In this document: positions 1-8,336 of the stretch, in pieces
Position numbering within the stretch: the first letter of the stretch is position 1
Layout: every line of letters begins with the position of its first letter
Origin: BOG-908 sp964250925
GTDB taxonomy: Bacteria > Pseudomonadota > Alphaproteobacteria > Acetobacterales > Acetobacteraceae
Assembly (NCBI GenBank): GCA_964250925.1
Contig: CAXUHU010000100.1
Coordinates: forward strand, 1-12,122
DNA: 12,122 bases
Direction: 5' to 3'
Notes under the pieces: generated by a model
What the model saw: the letters and a program-made list of their open reading frames with translations, nothing else
Databases searched by the model: none
Told to the model about the DNA's origin: nothing
Position numbers and translations under genes: made by a program

Positions 1-15
1 ATGCGTGCGTCTTGG

Positions 16-507
16 TCAAGCGGGCCGGCTCAGCTCTTCCAGCTGCCGGCGTTCAGCCTCGCTCAGGGGTGCAGGCGCGCCGGGGATGCTGCGCCGGCCC
101 AGCAGCGCCGCCGCGGCCCCCACCATCAGGGCCAGCACCGGCGTGCTCCACAGCAACAGCGTCGTGCGCGAGAGCGGCGGGCGCAGCCGCACGAAATTGC
201 CGTAGCGCGCCACCATCCAAGCCATGATCGTGGCGTCGCTGTCGCCGGCCCGCACGTGCTGGCGCACCACGGCCCGCAGGTCGCGCGCCAACTCGGCGTT
301 GCTGTCCTCGATCGACTCGTTCTGGCACACCAGGCAGCGCAATTGGCTGCCCACCTGCTCCGCCCGCGCCTCCTGCGCCGGGTCGGCCAGCATCTCCCGC
401 GGGTCAGAGATGGCCAGCGCAGGCGTGCAGATCAGCACAGCCGCAAGAACGGGGAGGGCGAAGCCAAAGCGGTAAATAGAAGGCCTAGTTTCAGTGATGA
501 AGCGCAA
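16..507 (-). CDS. ccmH: CcmH, cytochrome c maturation thiol-oxidoreductase subunit
   Basis: CcmH reduces or holds the apocytochrome c haem-binding cysteines during haem ligation and works with CcmF and CcmG at the periplasmic face. With the start used here (TTG at 507) the protein has 163 residues. It starts with a basic/hydrophobic signal segment (about 1-32, ending ALA), followed by the family motif LRCLVCQNESIEDSNAELA with redox cysteines C58 and C61, and a membrane helix near the C-terminus (LLLWSTPVLALMVGAAAALL). Length and order fit the short CcmH type, without the fused CcmI TPR part. The start is uncertain: in-frame TTG 561, GTG 528 (with a GGGGG tract upstream) and TTG 519 are alternatives, and no in-frame ATG exists before the mature part. 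Any of these starts overlaps the 3' end of orfB, so translation is probably coupled. The ORF ends 15 bp from the window edge. Family is certain; the start is not. Confidence 0.93.
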   Translation of the reverse strand: MRFITETRPSIYRFGFALPVLAAVLICTPALAISDPREMLADPAQEARAEQVGSQLRCLVCQNESIEDSNAELARDLRAVVRQHVRAGDSDATIMAWMVARYGNFVRLRPPLSRTTLLLWSTPVLALMVGAAAALLGRRSIPGAPAPLSEAERRQLEELSRPA

Positions 508-691
508 ATTTACATCCAAACAATGCACCCGCAGCCCCCATGACAGCAGCAACGCCAACAAGTATGGCCGTGAACACCGTTGGCCGCTCGGCCGCGACTT
601 GCGTGGTGTGTAATTTTATGTCGGCCCGAATCTGTTCCATCCGCAACTCCCGCTCCAGATCCTCGGTCGCGTAGTCTCGTATGCCACTCAT
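491..691 (-). CDS. orfB, small single-helix membrane protein in the ccm operon (paralogue of orfA)
   Basis: A 66-residue protein with no function I can name. Residues about 8-37 are a charged, amphipathic, possibly coiled-coil helix containing LRMEQIRADIKLHTTQ. Residues about 38-60 are one hydrophobic helix (FTAILVGVAAVMGAAGALFG), followed by a short CKFALHH tail. The ATG at 691 is preferred; a GTG at 730 would overlap the end of ccmG by 8 nt. AGAAGG lies upstream of the ATG but is somewhat far away. The gene lies 31 bp after ccmG and overlaps ccmH. Its helix matches orfA: over 22 aligned positions (L16-P37 against orfA L10-P31) 11 residues are identical. GC is low in its 5' half (about 52-53% in the two lines counted, 601-720). 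The context suggests a small accessory membrane protein of cytochrome c maturation, but that is inference. Confidence 0.72.
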   Translation of the reverse strand: MSGIRDYATEDLERELRMEQIRADIKLHTTQVAAERPTVFTAILVGVAAVMGAAGALFGCKFALHH

Positions 692-722
692 ATAAACCCG
701 AAGCCTTCTAAAACCACGTGCT

Positions 723-1316
723 TCACGCACCAGCCTTCTGCAACGCCGGCATCAGCTGCTGGTCGATCACCCGCTCCGTCAGCGGCCCGCCCACGTGCCA
801 GGCAATCCGCCCCGCTCTGTCGATCACGAAACTTTCCGGCACGCCGAACAGCCCAAAATCGAGCGGCGCGCTGCCCGTCGTGTCGGCCCCAAGACGGGCA
901 TACGGGTTGCCGTACTGGTCGAGAAACCCTGCTATCTTGTCGGGCTTGTCCTTGTAGGCGCCGGCCAGCGCGGTGGCACCCCAGATCGCCACGCCTTGGT
1001 CGTGCAGAAAAGCCAGCGCCGGCGCCTCCTCCGCACAGGGTACGCACCACGACGCAAAGAAGTTCAACAGCACCGGCCGGGTCTGCGCCGCCGCCCGCAC
1101 ATCCGCACTGGAAAACCCCGCGCCGCCCGCCACAGGTCCCAACGAAAACTCGGGCATCGGCTTGCCCAGCATGGGGTTGCCGATGTCGTGCGGGTCGAAC
1201 CGCCCGTCCCCCATCCGGTCCAGCATGGACCAGAACGCCACGCCTCCGGCCGCTACCACGCCGAACGGCGCCAGCATCAGCAGCCGACGCCGCGTTATAG
1301 AGCGGGGCGCGATCAT
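723..1316 (-). CDS. ccmG: CcmG/DsbE, periplasmic thioredoxin-like protein of cytochrome c maturation
   Basis: CcmG is a membrane-tethered, thioredoxin-fold reductant that keeps CcmH and the apocytochrome CXXCH cysteines reduced before haem attachment. The 197-residue product has an N-terminal anchor after RRR (about residues 12-31), then the thioredoxin domain with the active site FFASWCVPC (C91 and C94) followed by an acidic EE pair, and the cis-proline loop GVPES (P160). The usual IDRAGRI strand follows it. The ATG at 1316 overlaps the stop of ccmF as ATGA, which argues against the longer reading from 1424 and indicates translational coupling. Length (about 180-200) and position after ccmF are normal for the family. 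Nothing is missing. Confidence 0.96.
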   Translation of the reverse strand: MIAPRSITRRRLLMLAPFGVVAAGGVAFWSMLDRMGDGRFDPHDIGNPMLGKPMPEFSLGPVAGGAGFSSADVRAAAQTRPVLLNFFASWCVPCAEEAPALAFLHDQGVAIWGATALAGAYKDKPDKIAGFLDQYGNPYARLGADTTGSAPLDFGLFGVPESFVIDRAGRIAWHVGGPLTERVIDQQLMPALQKAGA

Positions 1317-3268
1317 GCCGGAACGGCGTTGCGTATCCGTGAAGGCGCCCCCACCCGCAGTCGCCGGTCGGCCAAGGAAAGCGCACCGCCGGCCGCCATC
1401 ACCACAGCGCCCAGCCAAATCCACGGCGCCAGCGGGTTCACATGCAGCCGCAGCACCGCTTGCCCATCCCGCTCGTCGCCCAGCACCACGTACAGGTCGC
1501 GCATCAGGTTGGTGCGTATCGCAACATCGCTGGTCGTGGTGTTCTGGCTGACGAAGTTGCGCTTCGACGGATGCAGCACCGCCACCGGCGACCCGCCCTG
1601 CGTCACCTCGATAGAGGCTACGCGGGACAGGTAGTTCGGCCCAGTCGCGTCATCCACGGATAGCAGCGTGAACTCGTAACCACCCAGCTTGAACTGGTCG
1701 CCCGGCTTGGCCTCGACGATTTTGTTGGACGACAGCGACATCCCCGCGATCCCCGCGATCGTCACCCCCATGCCGGCATGGGCGATCGCCGCACCCAAAA
1801 CCGCTACCGGCAGCCCGCGCGCGCGCCGCACGCTGTTGGCCACGGGCGCCCTAAACAGCAGCGTTCGCTCGATCACCTCGGAGAACGACCCCAGGATCAG
1901 CCAGGTCGCTGCCCCGAAGGCCACCGCCGGCAGCACCGCCATGTTGCCCGCACACACGCCGCCCACCACAACCGCCGCCAGCGCCGCCCACCAGGCATGC
2001 ACCACCAGTGGCATCAGCCGCCCACGCTTCCACGGCAGCAGGGGACCCACCGCCATCGCCAGGAACACCGGGATCGCCAGCGGCAGCACGGTCGCGTTGA
2101 AGAACGGCGCGCCCACGCTGATTTTCTGCGCAAACAGCAGGTCGGCGAACGGCGGGTACATCGTCCCTACCACCACCACGGCGCAGATCGAACAAAGAAA
2201 TATGTTGTTCAGCACCAACCCGCCCTCACGCGAGACCGGCGCGAAGATGCCGCCCGACTTCAACAAAGGCGCGCGAAACGCGAACAGCAGCAGCGAACCG
2301 CCGATCACCAGCCCCAGCAGGCCCAGAATGAAAATGCCGCGCGCCGGGTCCTGCGCGAAAGCGTGCACCGAGTTCAGGATGCCCGAACGCACCAGGAACG
2401 TGCCCGACAGCGACAGGCTGAACGTGCCGATCGCCAGCAGCACCGTCCAGATCTTCAGGCTCTCCCGCTTCTCCACCACGATGGCGCTGTGCACCAGCGC
2501 CGTGCCGGTCAGCCACGGCATCAGCGAGGCGTTCTCCACCGGGTCCCAGAACCAGTAGCCGCCCCAGCCCAGCTCGTAATACGCCCACCACGAGCCCATC
2601 GCGATGCCGCAGGTCAGAAAACACCAGGACACCAGTGCCCAAGGCCGGACCCAGCGCCCCCAGGCGGCGTCGATCCGCCCCTCCAGCAAGGCGGCGACGG
2701 CAAAGGCGAACGGCACCGCGAACCCGACATAGCCCATGTAGAGAACGGGCGGGTGGAAGGCGAGGCCAGGATCCTGCAGCAGCGGGTTCATGCCGTGGCC
2801 GTCGGCGGGCGCCGGCCACGACCGCCAGAACGGGTTGGAGGTGGTCAGGCAGAACAGCAGGAAGCCCGCCGACGTGCCGCCCAGCACGCCCAGCACGCGC
2901 GCGCGCAACGCCGTTGGTAGATTGCGGCCGAATACCGAGACCAAGCCGCCGCAGATGCCCAGGATCAGGCCCCACAGCAGGATGGAGCCCTCGTGGTTCC
3001 CCCAGGTGCCCGAAACCTTGTACAGCAGCGGCTTGGCGACCGCACTGTTCTCGGCCACGTTGATAACCGAAAAATCATCCCAAGCACTGGCCAGCACCAG
3101 CGCCAGGGCAGCGCCGGCCAGGGCAAGGAATTGGCCCACCGCCAAGCCGGGCGTGGCCGACATCAATCGCATGTCGCGCCGATGCGCGCCCCAGATGCCG
3201 ACGATGGCCTGGGCGAAGGCCAGCGCGCACGCCAGGGCGAGCGCGAAATGGCCGAGTTCTGGTATCAT
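1313..3268 (-). CDS. ccmF: CcmF, haem lyase core subunit of cytochrome c maturation
   Basis: CcmF is a large multi-spanning inner-membrane protein that accepts haem from holo-CcmE and, with CcmH, ligates it to apocytochrome c. The product has 651 residues, typical for the family. Visible motifs are WGNHEGSILLW (H92), FHPPVLYMGYVG (H172), the haem-handling WWD signature WGGYWFWDPVENASLMPWL at about 235-253, HSAIV (H260) and FLVRSGILNSVHAF (H302). The characteristic C-terminal periplasmic region (about 510-620) and a last membrane helix follow. The start ATG at 3268 lies 22 bp after orfX and has only a weak CGGG ribosome site. It ends in an ATGA overlap with ccmG. GC is high (a line counted at 2641-2700 is about 78%), in clear contrast to the upstream orfX. 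Confidence 0.97.
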   Translation of the reverse strand: MIPELGHFALALACALAFAQAIVGIWGAHRRDMRLMSATPGLAVGQFLALAGAALALVLASAWDDFSVINVAENSAVAKPLLYKVSGTWGNHEGSILLWGLILGICGGLVSVFGRNLPTALRARVLGVLGGTSAGFLLFCLTTSNPFWRSWPAPADGHGMNPLLQDPGLAFHPPVLYMGYVGFAVPFAFAVAALLEGRIDAAWGRWVRPWALVSWCFLTCGIAMGSWWAYYELGWGGYWFWDPVENASLMPWLTGTALVHSAIVVEKRESLKIWTVLLAIGTFSLSLSGTFLVRSGILNSVHAFAQDPARGIFILGLLGLVIGGSLLLFAFRAPLLKSGGIFAPVSREGGLVLNNIFLCSICAVVVVGTMYPPFADLLFAQKISVGAPFFNATVLPLAIPVFLAMAVGPLLPWKRGRLMPLVVHAWWAALAAVVVGGVCAGNMAVLPAVAFGAATWLILGSFSEVIERTLLFRAPVANSVRRARGLPVAVLGAAIAHAGMGVTIAGIAGMSLSSNKIVEAKPGDQFKLGGYEFTLLSVDDATGPNYLSRVASIEVTQGGSPVAVLHPSKRNFVSQNTTTSDVAIRTNLMRDLYVVLGDERDGQAVLRLHVNPLAPWIWLGAVVMAAGGALSLADRRLRVGAPSRIRNAVPA

Positions 3269-3290
3269 GCAAGCACCCGCATAAATGTAG

Positions 3291-3800
3291 TCATCGGTAG
3301 CAGACCAGTTTGGTCAATTCGAAATGCCCGCCCAAGGAACGGCGAGTTGTCTTGCAGTAGCCATCATCCTCAACCCTGGGTAGAGCTGTCCGTGCGAGCC
3401 CATAATCATAATAAACGCCGCTATCAGTGTTCATGCTTCCGTCCCAGCGCCAGAATTTTGTCTTACGTCCGTTCTTGTCCGGCTCTAACGACGCGATCTG
3501 CGCCACATAGAATGGTCGGGACAGAAAGAAGTGGATGTCGTCGCCCCAACGCAAGATCACGTAGAGTGCGTTGAAAAAAATGACAGCGCCGGCGACCTCG
3601 CAGACAACGCGCTTCAATCGAAAATGCGAAAGATCAGTGAGCAGAATCACCGCAAACGTCAATGCTAGGACTGGGAGCATAAACGCTCCTAGAACGCCGA
3701 ACGTCATCGACGCGGCCATCAGGCCCACGGCGGACAGCGCAGCATATGATAACGGCCAGAACGTAAACCTGTCTTGAACGCGGCTACTCGCGCCTGACAC
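3291..3800 (-). CDS. orfX, membrane protein of unknown function inserted between ccmE and ccmF
   Basis: A 169-residue product I cannot assign to a named family. It has about three hydrophobic segments in its first half (WPLSYAALSAVGLMAASM, GVLGAFMLPVLALTFAVILL, EVAGAVIFFNALYVIL). The polar C-terminal part has tryptophans and glycines (KFWRWDGSM, GVYYDYGLA) and ends with two cysteines around GGHFELTKLVC. Start choice: GTG at 3800 lies one base after the ccmE stop and has GGAAG six bases upstream. A TTG at 3827 is the alternative and would overlap ccmE. Lines counted inside it are about 53-57% GC, against mid-60s to high-70s for the flanking ccm genes, and it is not part of any canonical ccm operon. 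The body plan (membrane helices plus a small Cys-bounded tail) recalls small orphan or immunity-like membrane proteins, but that is only a guess. Coding is likely, function unknown. Confidence 0.72.
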   Translation of the reverse strand: MSGASSRVQDRFTFWPLSYAALSAVGLMAASMTFGVLGAFMLPVLALTFAVILLTDLSHFRLKRVVCEVAGAVIFFNALYVILRWGDDIHFFLSRPFYVAQIASLEPDKNGRKTKFWRWDGSMNTDSGVYYDYGLARTALPRVEDDGYCKTTRRSLGGHFELTKLVCYR

Positions 3801-3801
3801 G

Positions 3802-4305
3802 TCAGCTTCCGCGAGAAGACGCGGCAACTGACTTCCAAGTGCTGGCCGGCGGCGGCGCGCCGTTTGCCGGGTTCCAATGCCCCGACCGTTTCAGTGCGTC
3901 AGCCACGTCCTTAGGCATGTACGTCTCGTCGTGCTTGGCCAACACTTCCTGCGCACGAAAGCTGCGGTCCGGCTGAATGGTGCCCAGCGCCACCACGCCC
4001 TGCCCCTCGCGGAACAAGTCTGGCAAGATGCCGGTGTAGCTGACCGGAATCGTCGTCCGTCCGTCCGTCACGCGAAAGCGTGCCACCGGCTCGCCGTCCA
4101 CTTTGTCAACGTGCAGCGAGTTGGCCTGCACCAGCCCGCCCAGGCGTATGATGCGGCCCGCGGCCGGCGCGCGCTGGGCGATGTCGCCCGGCGACATGAA
4201 GAACACCAGGTTGTCGCTGAACGCGCTCAGCGTCAGCGCGCTGGCACTGCCCAGCCCGGCGCCGCAGGCCAGAATGATCGACAGCCGGCGCATCTTGCGT
4301 GTCAT
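3802..4305 (-). CDS. ccmE: CcmE, periplasmic haem chaperone
   Basis: CcmE binds haem covalently on the periplasmic side, receiving it from CcmC and passing it to CcmF. The product is 167 residues. It has a basic N-terminus (MTRKMRR), one membrane anchor (about 8-29), then the OB-fold beta-barrel starting at DNLVFFMSP and running through RLGGLV, VTDGRTTIPVSYTGILPDLFREGQG. The haem-attachment site is VLAKHDETYMP, with H125 and the axial-ligand tyrosine Y129, so this is the standard His form and not the cysteine variant. The flexible tail is Pro/Ala-rich. ATG 4305 is chosen because it starts the canonical basic segment, 34 bp after orfA; ATG 4293 is a minor alternative. Its stop sits one base before the GTG of orfX. 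Confidence 0.96.
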   Translation of the reverse strand: MTRKMRRLSIILACGAGLGSASALTLSAFSDNLVFFMSPGDIAQRAPAAGRIIRLGGLVQANSLHVDKVDGEPVARFRVTDGRTTIPVSYTGILPDLFREGQGVVALGTIQPDRSFRAQEVLAKHDETYMPKDVADALKRSGHWNPANGAPPPASTWKSVAASSRGS

Positions 4306-4339
4306 TGCGTAAGCTGGTCCGAAACGAGGCGGGACTGCA

Positions 4340-4561
4340 TCAGCGGGCGGCAGAGGCTGGCGTAGGCCCCATCTGAACGATGAGGGGCGGCGATGACTTG
4401 CTGCCGATCTTGTAGACAGCCAAGCCCGCAGGGGTGGCAACCGTGCCCAGCGGCGCCGTGATGGCGCGCGGCGCTTCCCGAAAGGCCTGCTTGGTCGTCA
4501 GGTTCAGGTCCATCCGCATCAGCTCCATCCTGAGTTGCCGCACATCGTCCGCATCGTTCAC
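4340..4561 (-). CDS. orfA, small protein in the ccm operon (paralogue of orfB)
   Basis: A 73-residue product of unknown function between ccmD and ccmE. The GTG start at 4561 overlaps the ccmD stop as GTGA, the same coupling seen between ccmC and ccmD, which supports real translation. Residues about 6-30 are an amphipathic charged helix with LRMELMRMDLNLTTKQ. Residues about 33-52 are mildly hydrophobic but interrupted by prolines, so a membrane helix is doubtful. The tail is rich in Pro/Ser/Ala. The helix aligns with orfB (11 of 22 identical, L10-P31), and both genes are in the same ccm operon, so the two are probably paralogues, with orfA having lost or weakened the membrane segment. It could be a small adaptor of the CcmC/D/E haem-loading complex (inference). 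Confidence 0.68.
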   Translation of the reverse strand: MNDADDVRQLRMELMRMDLNLTTKQAFREAPRAITAPLGTVATPAGLAVYKIGSKSSPPLIVQMGPTPASAAR

Positions 4562-4722
4562 GGCTCCGCCCGGCGCGCCCGAGGGTCGGCGGCCAGCAAC
4601 CGCCGCGACGCCACGGCCAGCCGCGCCCGCGTGCCGACCACGACGTATAGCGTAGCCGCCGCAAACAGCCCGTAAGCCGCCGCAATGTAGCCCAGGTGGT
4701 CGTAGCCTAAGGGATTGATCAC
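4558..4722 (-). CDS. ccmD: CcmD, small membrane subunit of the haem-loading complex
   Basis: CcmD is a tiny single-helix protein that stabilises the CcmC-CcmE-haem complex and its release by CcmAB. The 54-residue product has the family form: a short aromatic N-terminus (INPLGYDHLGYI), one helix (AAAYGLFAAATLYVVVG), then a very basic arginine-rich cytoplasmic tail (TRARLAVASRRLLAADPRARR). The start is GTG at 4722, overlapping the ccmC stop as GTGA; GGAGAG at 4729-4734 lies six bases upstream, a good ribosome site that decides this start. Its stop overlaps the GTG of orfA. CcmD sequences diverge fast, so the call rests on form and place as well as sequence. Confidence 0.9.
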   Translation of the reverse strand: MINPLGYDHLGYIAAAYGLFAAATLYVVVGTRARLAVASRRLLAADPRARRAEP

Positions 4723-5498
4723 GCCACGCTCTCCACGTGCGACCTCAGCAGCCCGCGTAGCCGCCGTTCCATCACCGCCGCACGCAGTCGCGCCGTCACG
4801 ATGGCGGAAAATCCGAATGTAGTGCCGAGTGCCGCCACGGCCAGCGGCCACAGCATGCTGCCGGCCATGGTAGACGAACCCGTCAGCCCGATGCTGTTGC
4901 CCTGGTGCAGCGTGCTCCACCACTGCACGCTGTAATGGATGATCGGCAGGTTTACGACGCCCACCAGCGCCAGCACGGCGCCGGCACGCGCGCCCCGCTC
5001 GGAATCATCGAAGGCGCGGATCAGCATGATGTGTCCGCAATATAGGAAGAACAGCACCAGTTCGCTGGTCAGCCGCGCATCCCACACCCACCAGGCGCCC
5101 CACATCGGCTTGCCCCAGAGCGAGCCGGTGGCCAGGCACAACGCCGTCACGACAGCGCCCACCGGGCCGATCTCGGCCGCCGCCATGTCGGCCAGCGGAT
5201 GGCGCCAGACCAGCGACATAAGCGAGGCAGCCGCCAGCCCGGCATATCCCATGGTGGACAGCCAGGCGCAGGGCACGTGGATGTACATGATCCGCACTGC
5301 GTCGCCCTGCTGATAGTCGGCAGGCGACACGAACAAGCCCCAGCCCAGGCCAATCGCCGTTAGCAACAGCGCGGGCCAGGTCAGCCAGGATTGCACGCGC
5401 GCGGCAAGCCGCAGGAACCGGCCGGGGTTGGCGAACCGGTGCAGGCTGCGTCGGGCCGGAACGGCGCTCGGGGCCGCGATACTGGGGCTTGCGTCCAC
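4719..5498 (-). CDS. ccmC: CcmC, haem-handling membrane protein that loads CcmE
   Basis: CcmC is a six-helix inner-membrane protein that presents haem for covalent attachment to CcmE. The product is 259 residues. It shows FANPGRFLRLA at the N-terminus, IMYIHVPCAWLS with conserved H74, the WWD signature WGAWWVWDARLTSELV at 133-148, and the second conserved histidine in STLHQGNS (H198). The start is GTG at 5498 with AAGG seven bases upstream. It is the first gene of the operon as seen here, diverging from the YciI-like gene 93 bp away, so the operon promoter should lie in 5499-5591. ccmA and ccmB, which precede ccmC in many bacteria, are absent at this position and must be elsewhere if the pathway is complete. 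Confidence 0.97.
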   Translation of the reverse strand: MDASPSIAAPSAVPARRSLHRFANPGRFLRLAARVQSWLTWPALLLTAIGLGWGLFVSPADYQQGDAVRIMYIHVPCAWLSTMGYAGLAAASLMSLVWRHPLADMAAAEIGPVGAVVTALCLATGSLWGKPMWGAWWVWDARLTSELVLFFLYCGHIMLIRAFDDSERGARAGAVLALVGVVNLPIIHYSVQWWSTLHQGNSIGLTGSSTMAGSMLWPLAVAALGTTFGFSAIVTARLRAAVMERRLRGLLRSHVESVA

Positions 5499-5591
5499 GA
5501 AAGAACCTTATCAGAGCCGGCGGGCGGGTTGAAGGCACGTGCGATGCAGGTAACGTGGCACGCACCCCGCCATCGCCAAGGCAACGCACCC
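5499..5591. promoter_or_regulatory. Divergent intergenic region expected to hold the ccm and yciI-like promoters
   Basis: This 93 bp gap separates the first gene of the ccm operon (minus) from the YciI-like gene (plus), so both promoters are expected here. I see no clear -35/-10 pair on either strand. On the minus strand TGATAA lies just upstream of the AAGG ribosome site of ccmC, but no good -35 box is spaced correctly for it. AAGG also lies about 11 bases before the plus-strand ATG at 5592. The assignment is by position only. Confidence 0.35.
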
Positions 5592-5885
5592 ATGCTGTTC
5601 GTTCTGATCTGCACAGACAAGCCCGGCAGCCTGGATTTGCGCCTGGCAACCCGGGCGCAGCACATCGCGTACCTCAAAACCTACAAATCCCGCATCGTTC
5701 AAGCCGGCCCCATGCTGGACCAGGACGGCCGGCCCTGCGGCAGCCTGCTCATGATCGATGTCGCCGACCGGGCCGAGGCCGAGGGGTTCGCCGCCGCCGA
5801 CCCTTATTCCCGCTCGCTGCTGTTCGAATCCGTGGTGATCCGGCCGTATCGCTCGGTGTTCCGCGACGGGGAGCTGACCGCATGA
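5592..5885 (+). CDS. YciI-like family protein
   Basis: A 97-residue protein of the YciI-like (ferredoxin-like fold, DGPF/YCII) superfamily, small cytoplasmic proteins of mostly unknown function, some with a His-Asp pair proposed as catalytic. The sequence shows the typical start LFVLICTDKPGSLDLRLATR, the conserved histidine in RAQHIAYLK (H24), the glycine-rich GPMLDQDGRPCGSLLMIDVAD strand pair, the FAAADPY motif and the final VVIRPYR strand. The start at ATG 5592 matches the family's N-terminus; longer in-frame readings run through intergenic sequence. Its stop overlaps the start of the EVE-domain gene (ATGA), so the two are an operon. Family is confident, substrate unknown. Confidence 0.92.
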   Translation: MLFVLICTDKPGSLDLRLATRAQHIAYLKTYKSRIVQAGPMLDQDGRPCGSLLMIDVADRAEAEGFAAADPYSRSLLFESVVIRPYRSVFRDGELTA

Positions 5886-6310
5886 ACCATTGGCTGGTGA
5901 AGACCGAACCCGACAGCTTCGGCTGGGACAAGCAGGTCGAACACGACGTGGAGCCCTGGACCGGCGTGCGCAGCCATCAGGCCAAACGCAACTTGGCCGC
6001 CATGTCGATAGGGGACCGCGTGTTCTTCTACCACTCCAACGTCGGAAAGGAGATCGTGGGCGTGGTGGAGGTGGTGCGGGCGGCCTATCCGGACCCCACG
6101 GCCGACGGTGGCGACTGGGTGTGCGTCGATGTGAAGACGGTCGGGCCGTTCAAGCATGCGGTCACCCTGGCCGCGATGAAGGCCGATCCTGCACTGGAGG
6201 GTTTCGCGCTGCTGAAATACTCGCGCCTGTCGGTGGTTCCGGTAGAGGGTCCGCACTGGACGCACATCTGCGCGCTGGGCGGCTACAAGGGGCGTGGTCA
6301 TACGGCCTAA
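5882..6310 (+). CDS. EVE-domain protein (PUA-like, THYN1 type)
   Basis: A 142-residue single EVE domain, the PUA-like fold known from human THYN1 and from bacterial proteins that can bind modified bases in DNA or RNA. The diagnostic start WLVKTEPDSFGWD is present, followed by EPWTGVRSHQAKRNLAAM, the GDRVFFYHSN strand and loop, IVGVVEVVRAAYPDP, DVKTVGPF, and the closing LLKYSRLSVVPV and W126 (VEGPHWTHI). The aromatic and tryptophan residues that line the base pocket in this family appear intact. The start ATG at 5882 has GGGGAG eight bases upstream, inside the preceding gene, and overlaps that gene's stop. EVE proteins are sometimes linked to restriction or methylation systems, but none is visible here; this one looks like the common housekeeping form. 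Confidence 0.95.
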   Translation: MNHWLVKTEPDSFGWDKQVEHDVEPWTGVRSHQAKRNLAAMSIGDRVFFYHSNVGKEIVGVVEVVRAAYPDPTADGGDWVCVDVKTVGPFKHAVTLAAMKADPALEGFALLKYSRLSVVPVEGPHWTHICALGGYKGRGHTA

Positions 6311-6401
6311 ACCGGATCGGGCCCGTTGACGCGGGCATCGCGAAAGGTCCGAGATACGGTCGAGACCGGGCTCAATCCGGCGGCCGAGAGGGAGAGGCAC
6401 C

Positions 6402-8336
<1,935 letters not shown>

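Noticed and set aside
1..19. Possible start of a ccmI/cycH gene: TTG overlapping the ccmH stop, open to the window edge on the minus strand.
   Set aside because: Only about six codons are visible, which cannot support a gene call, although ccmI often lies next to ccmH.
1778..2920. Long plus-strand frame opposite ccmF.
   Set aside because: Its product is a Gln/Arg/His-rich low-complexity shadow; ccmF on the other strand carries all expected motifs.
6321..6336. GCCCG/CGGGC hairpin in the gap between the EVE gene and acs, considered as a terminator.
   Set aside because: Only five base pairs and no following T-run; such stems are common by chance at this GC content.
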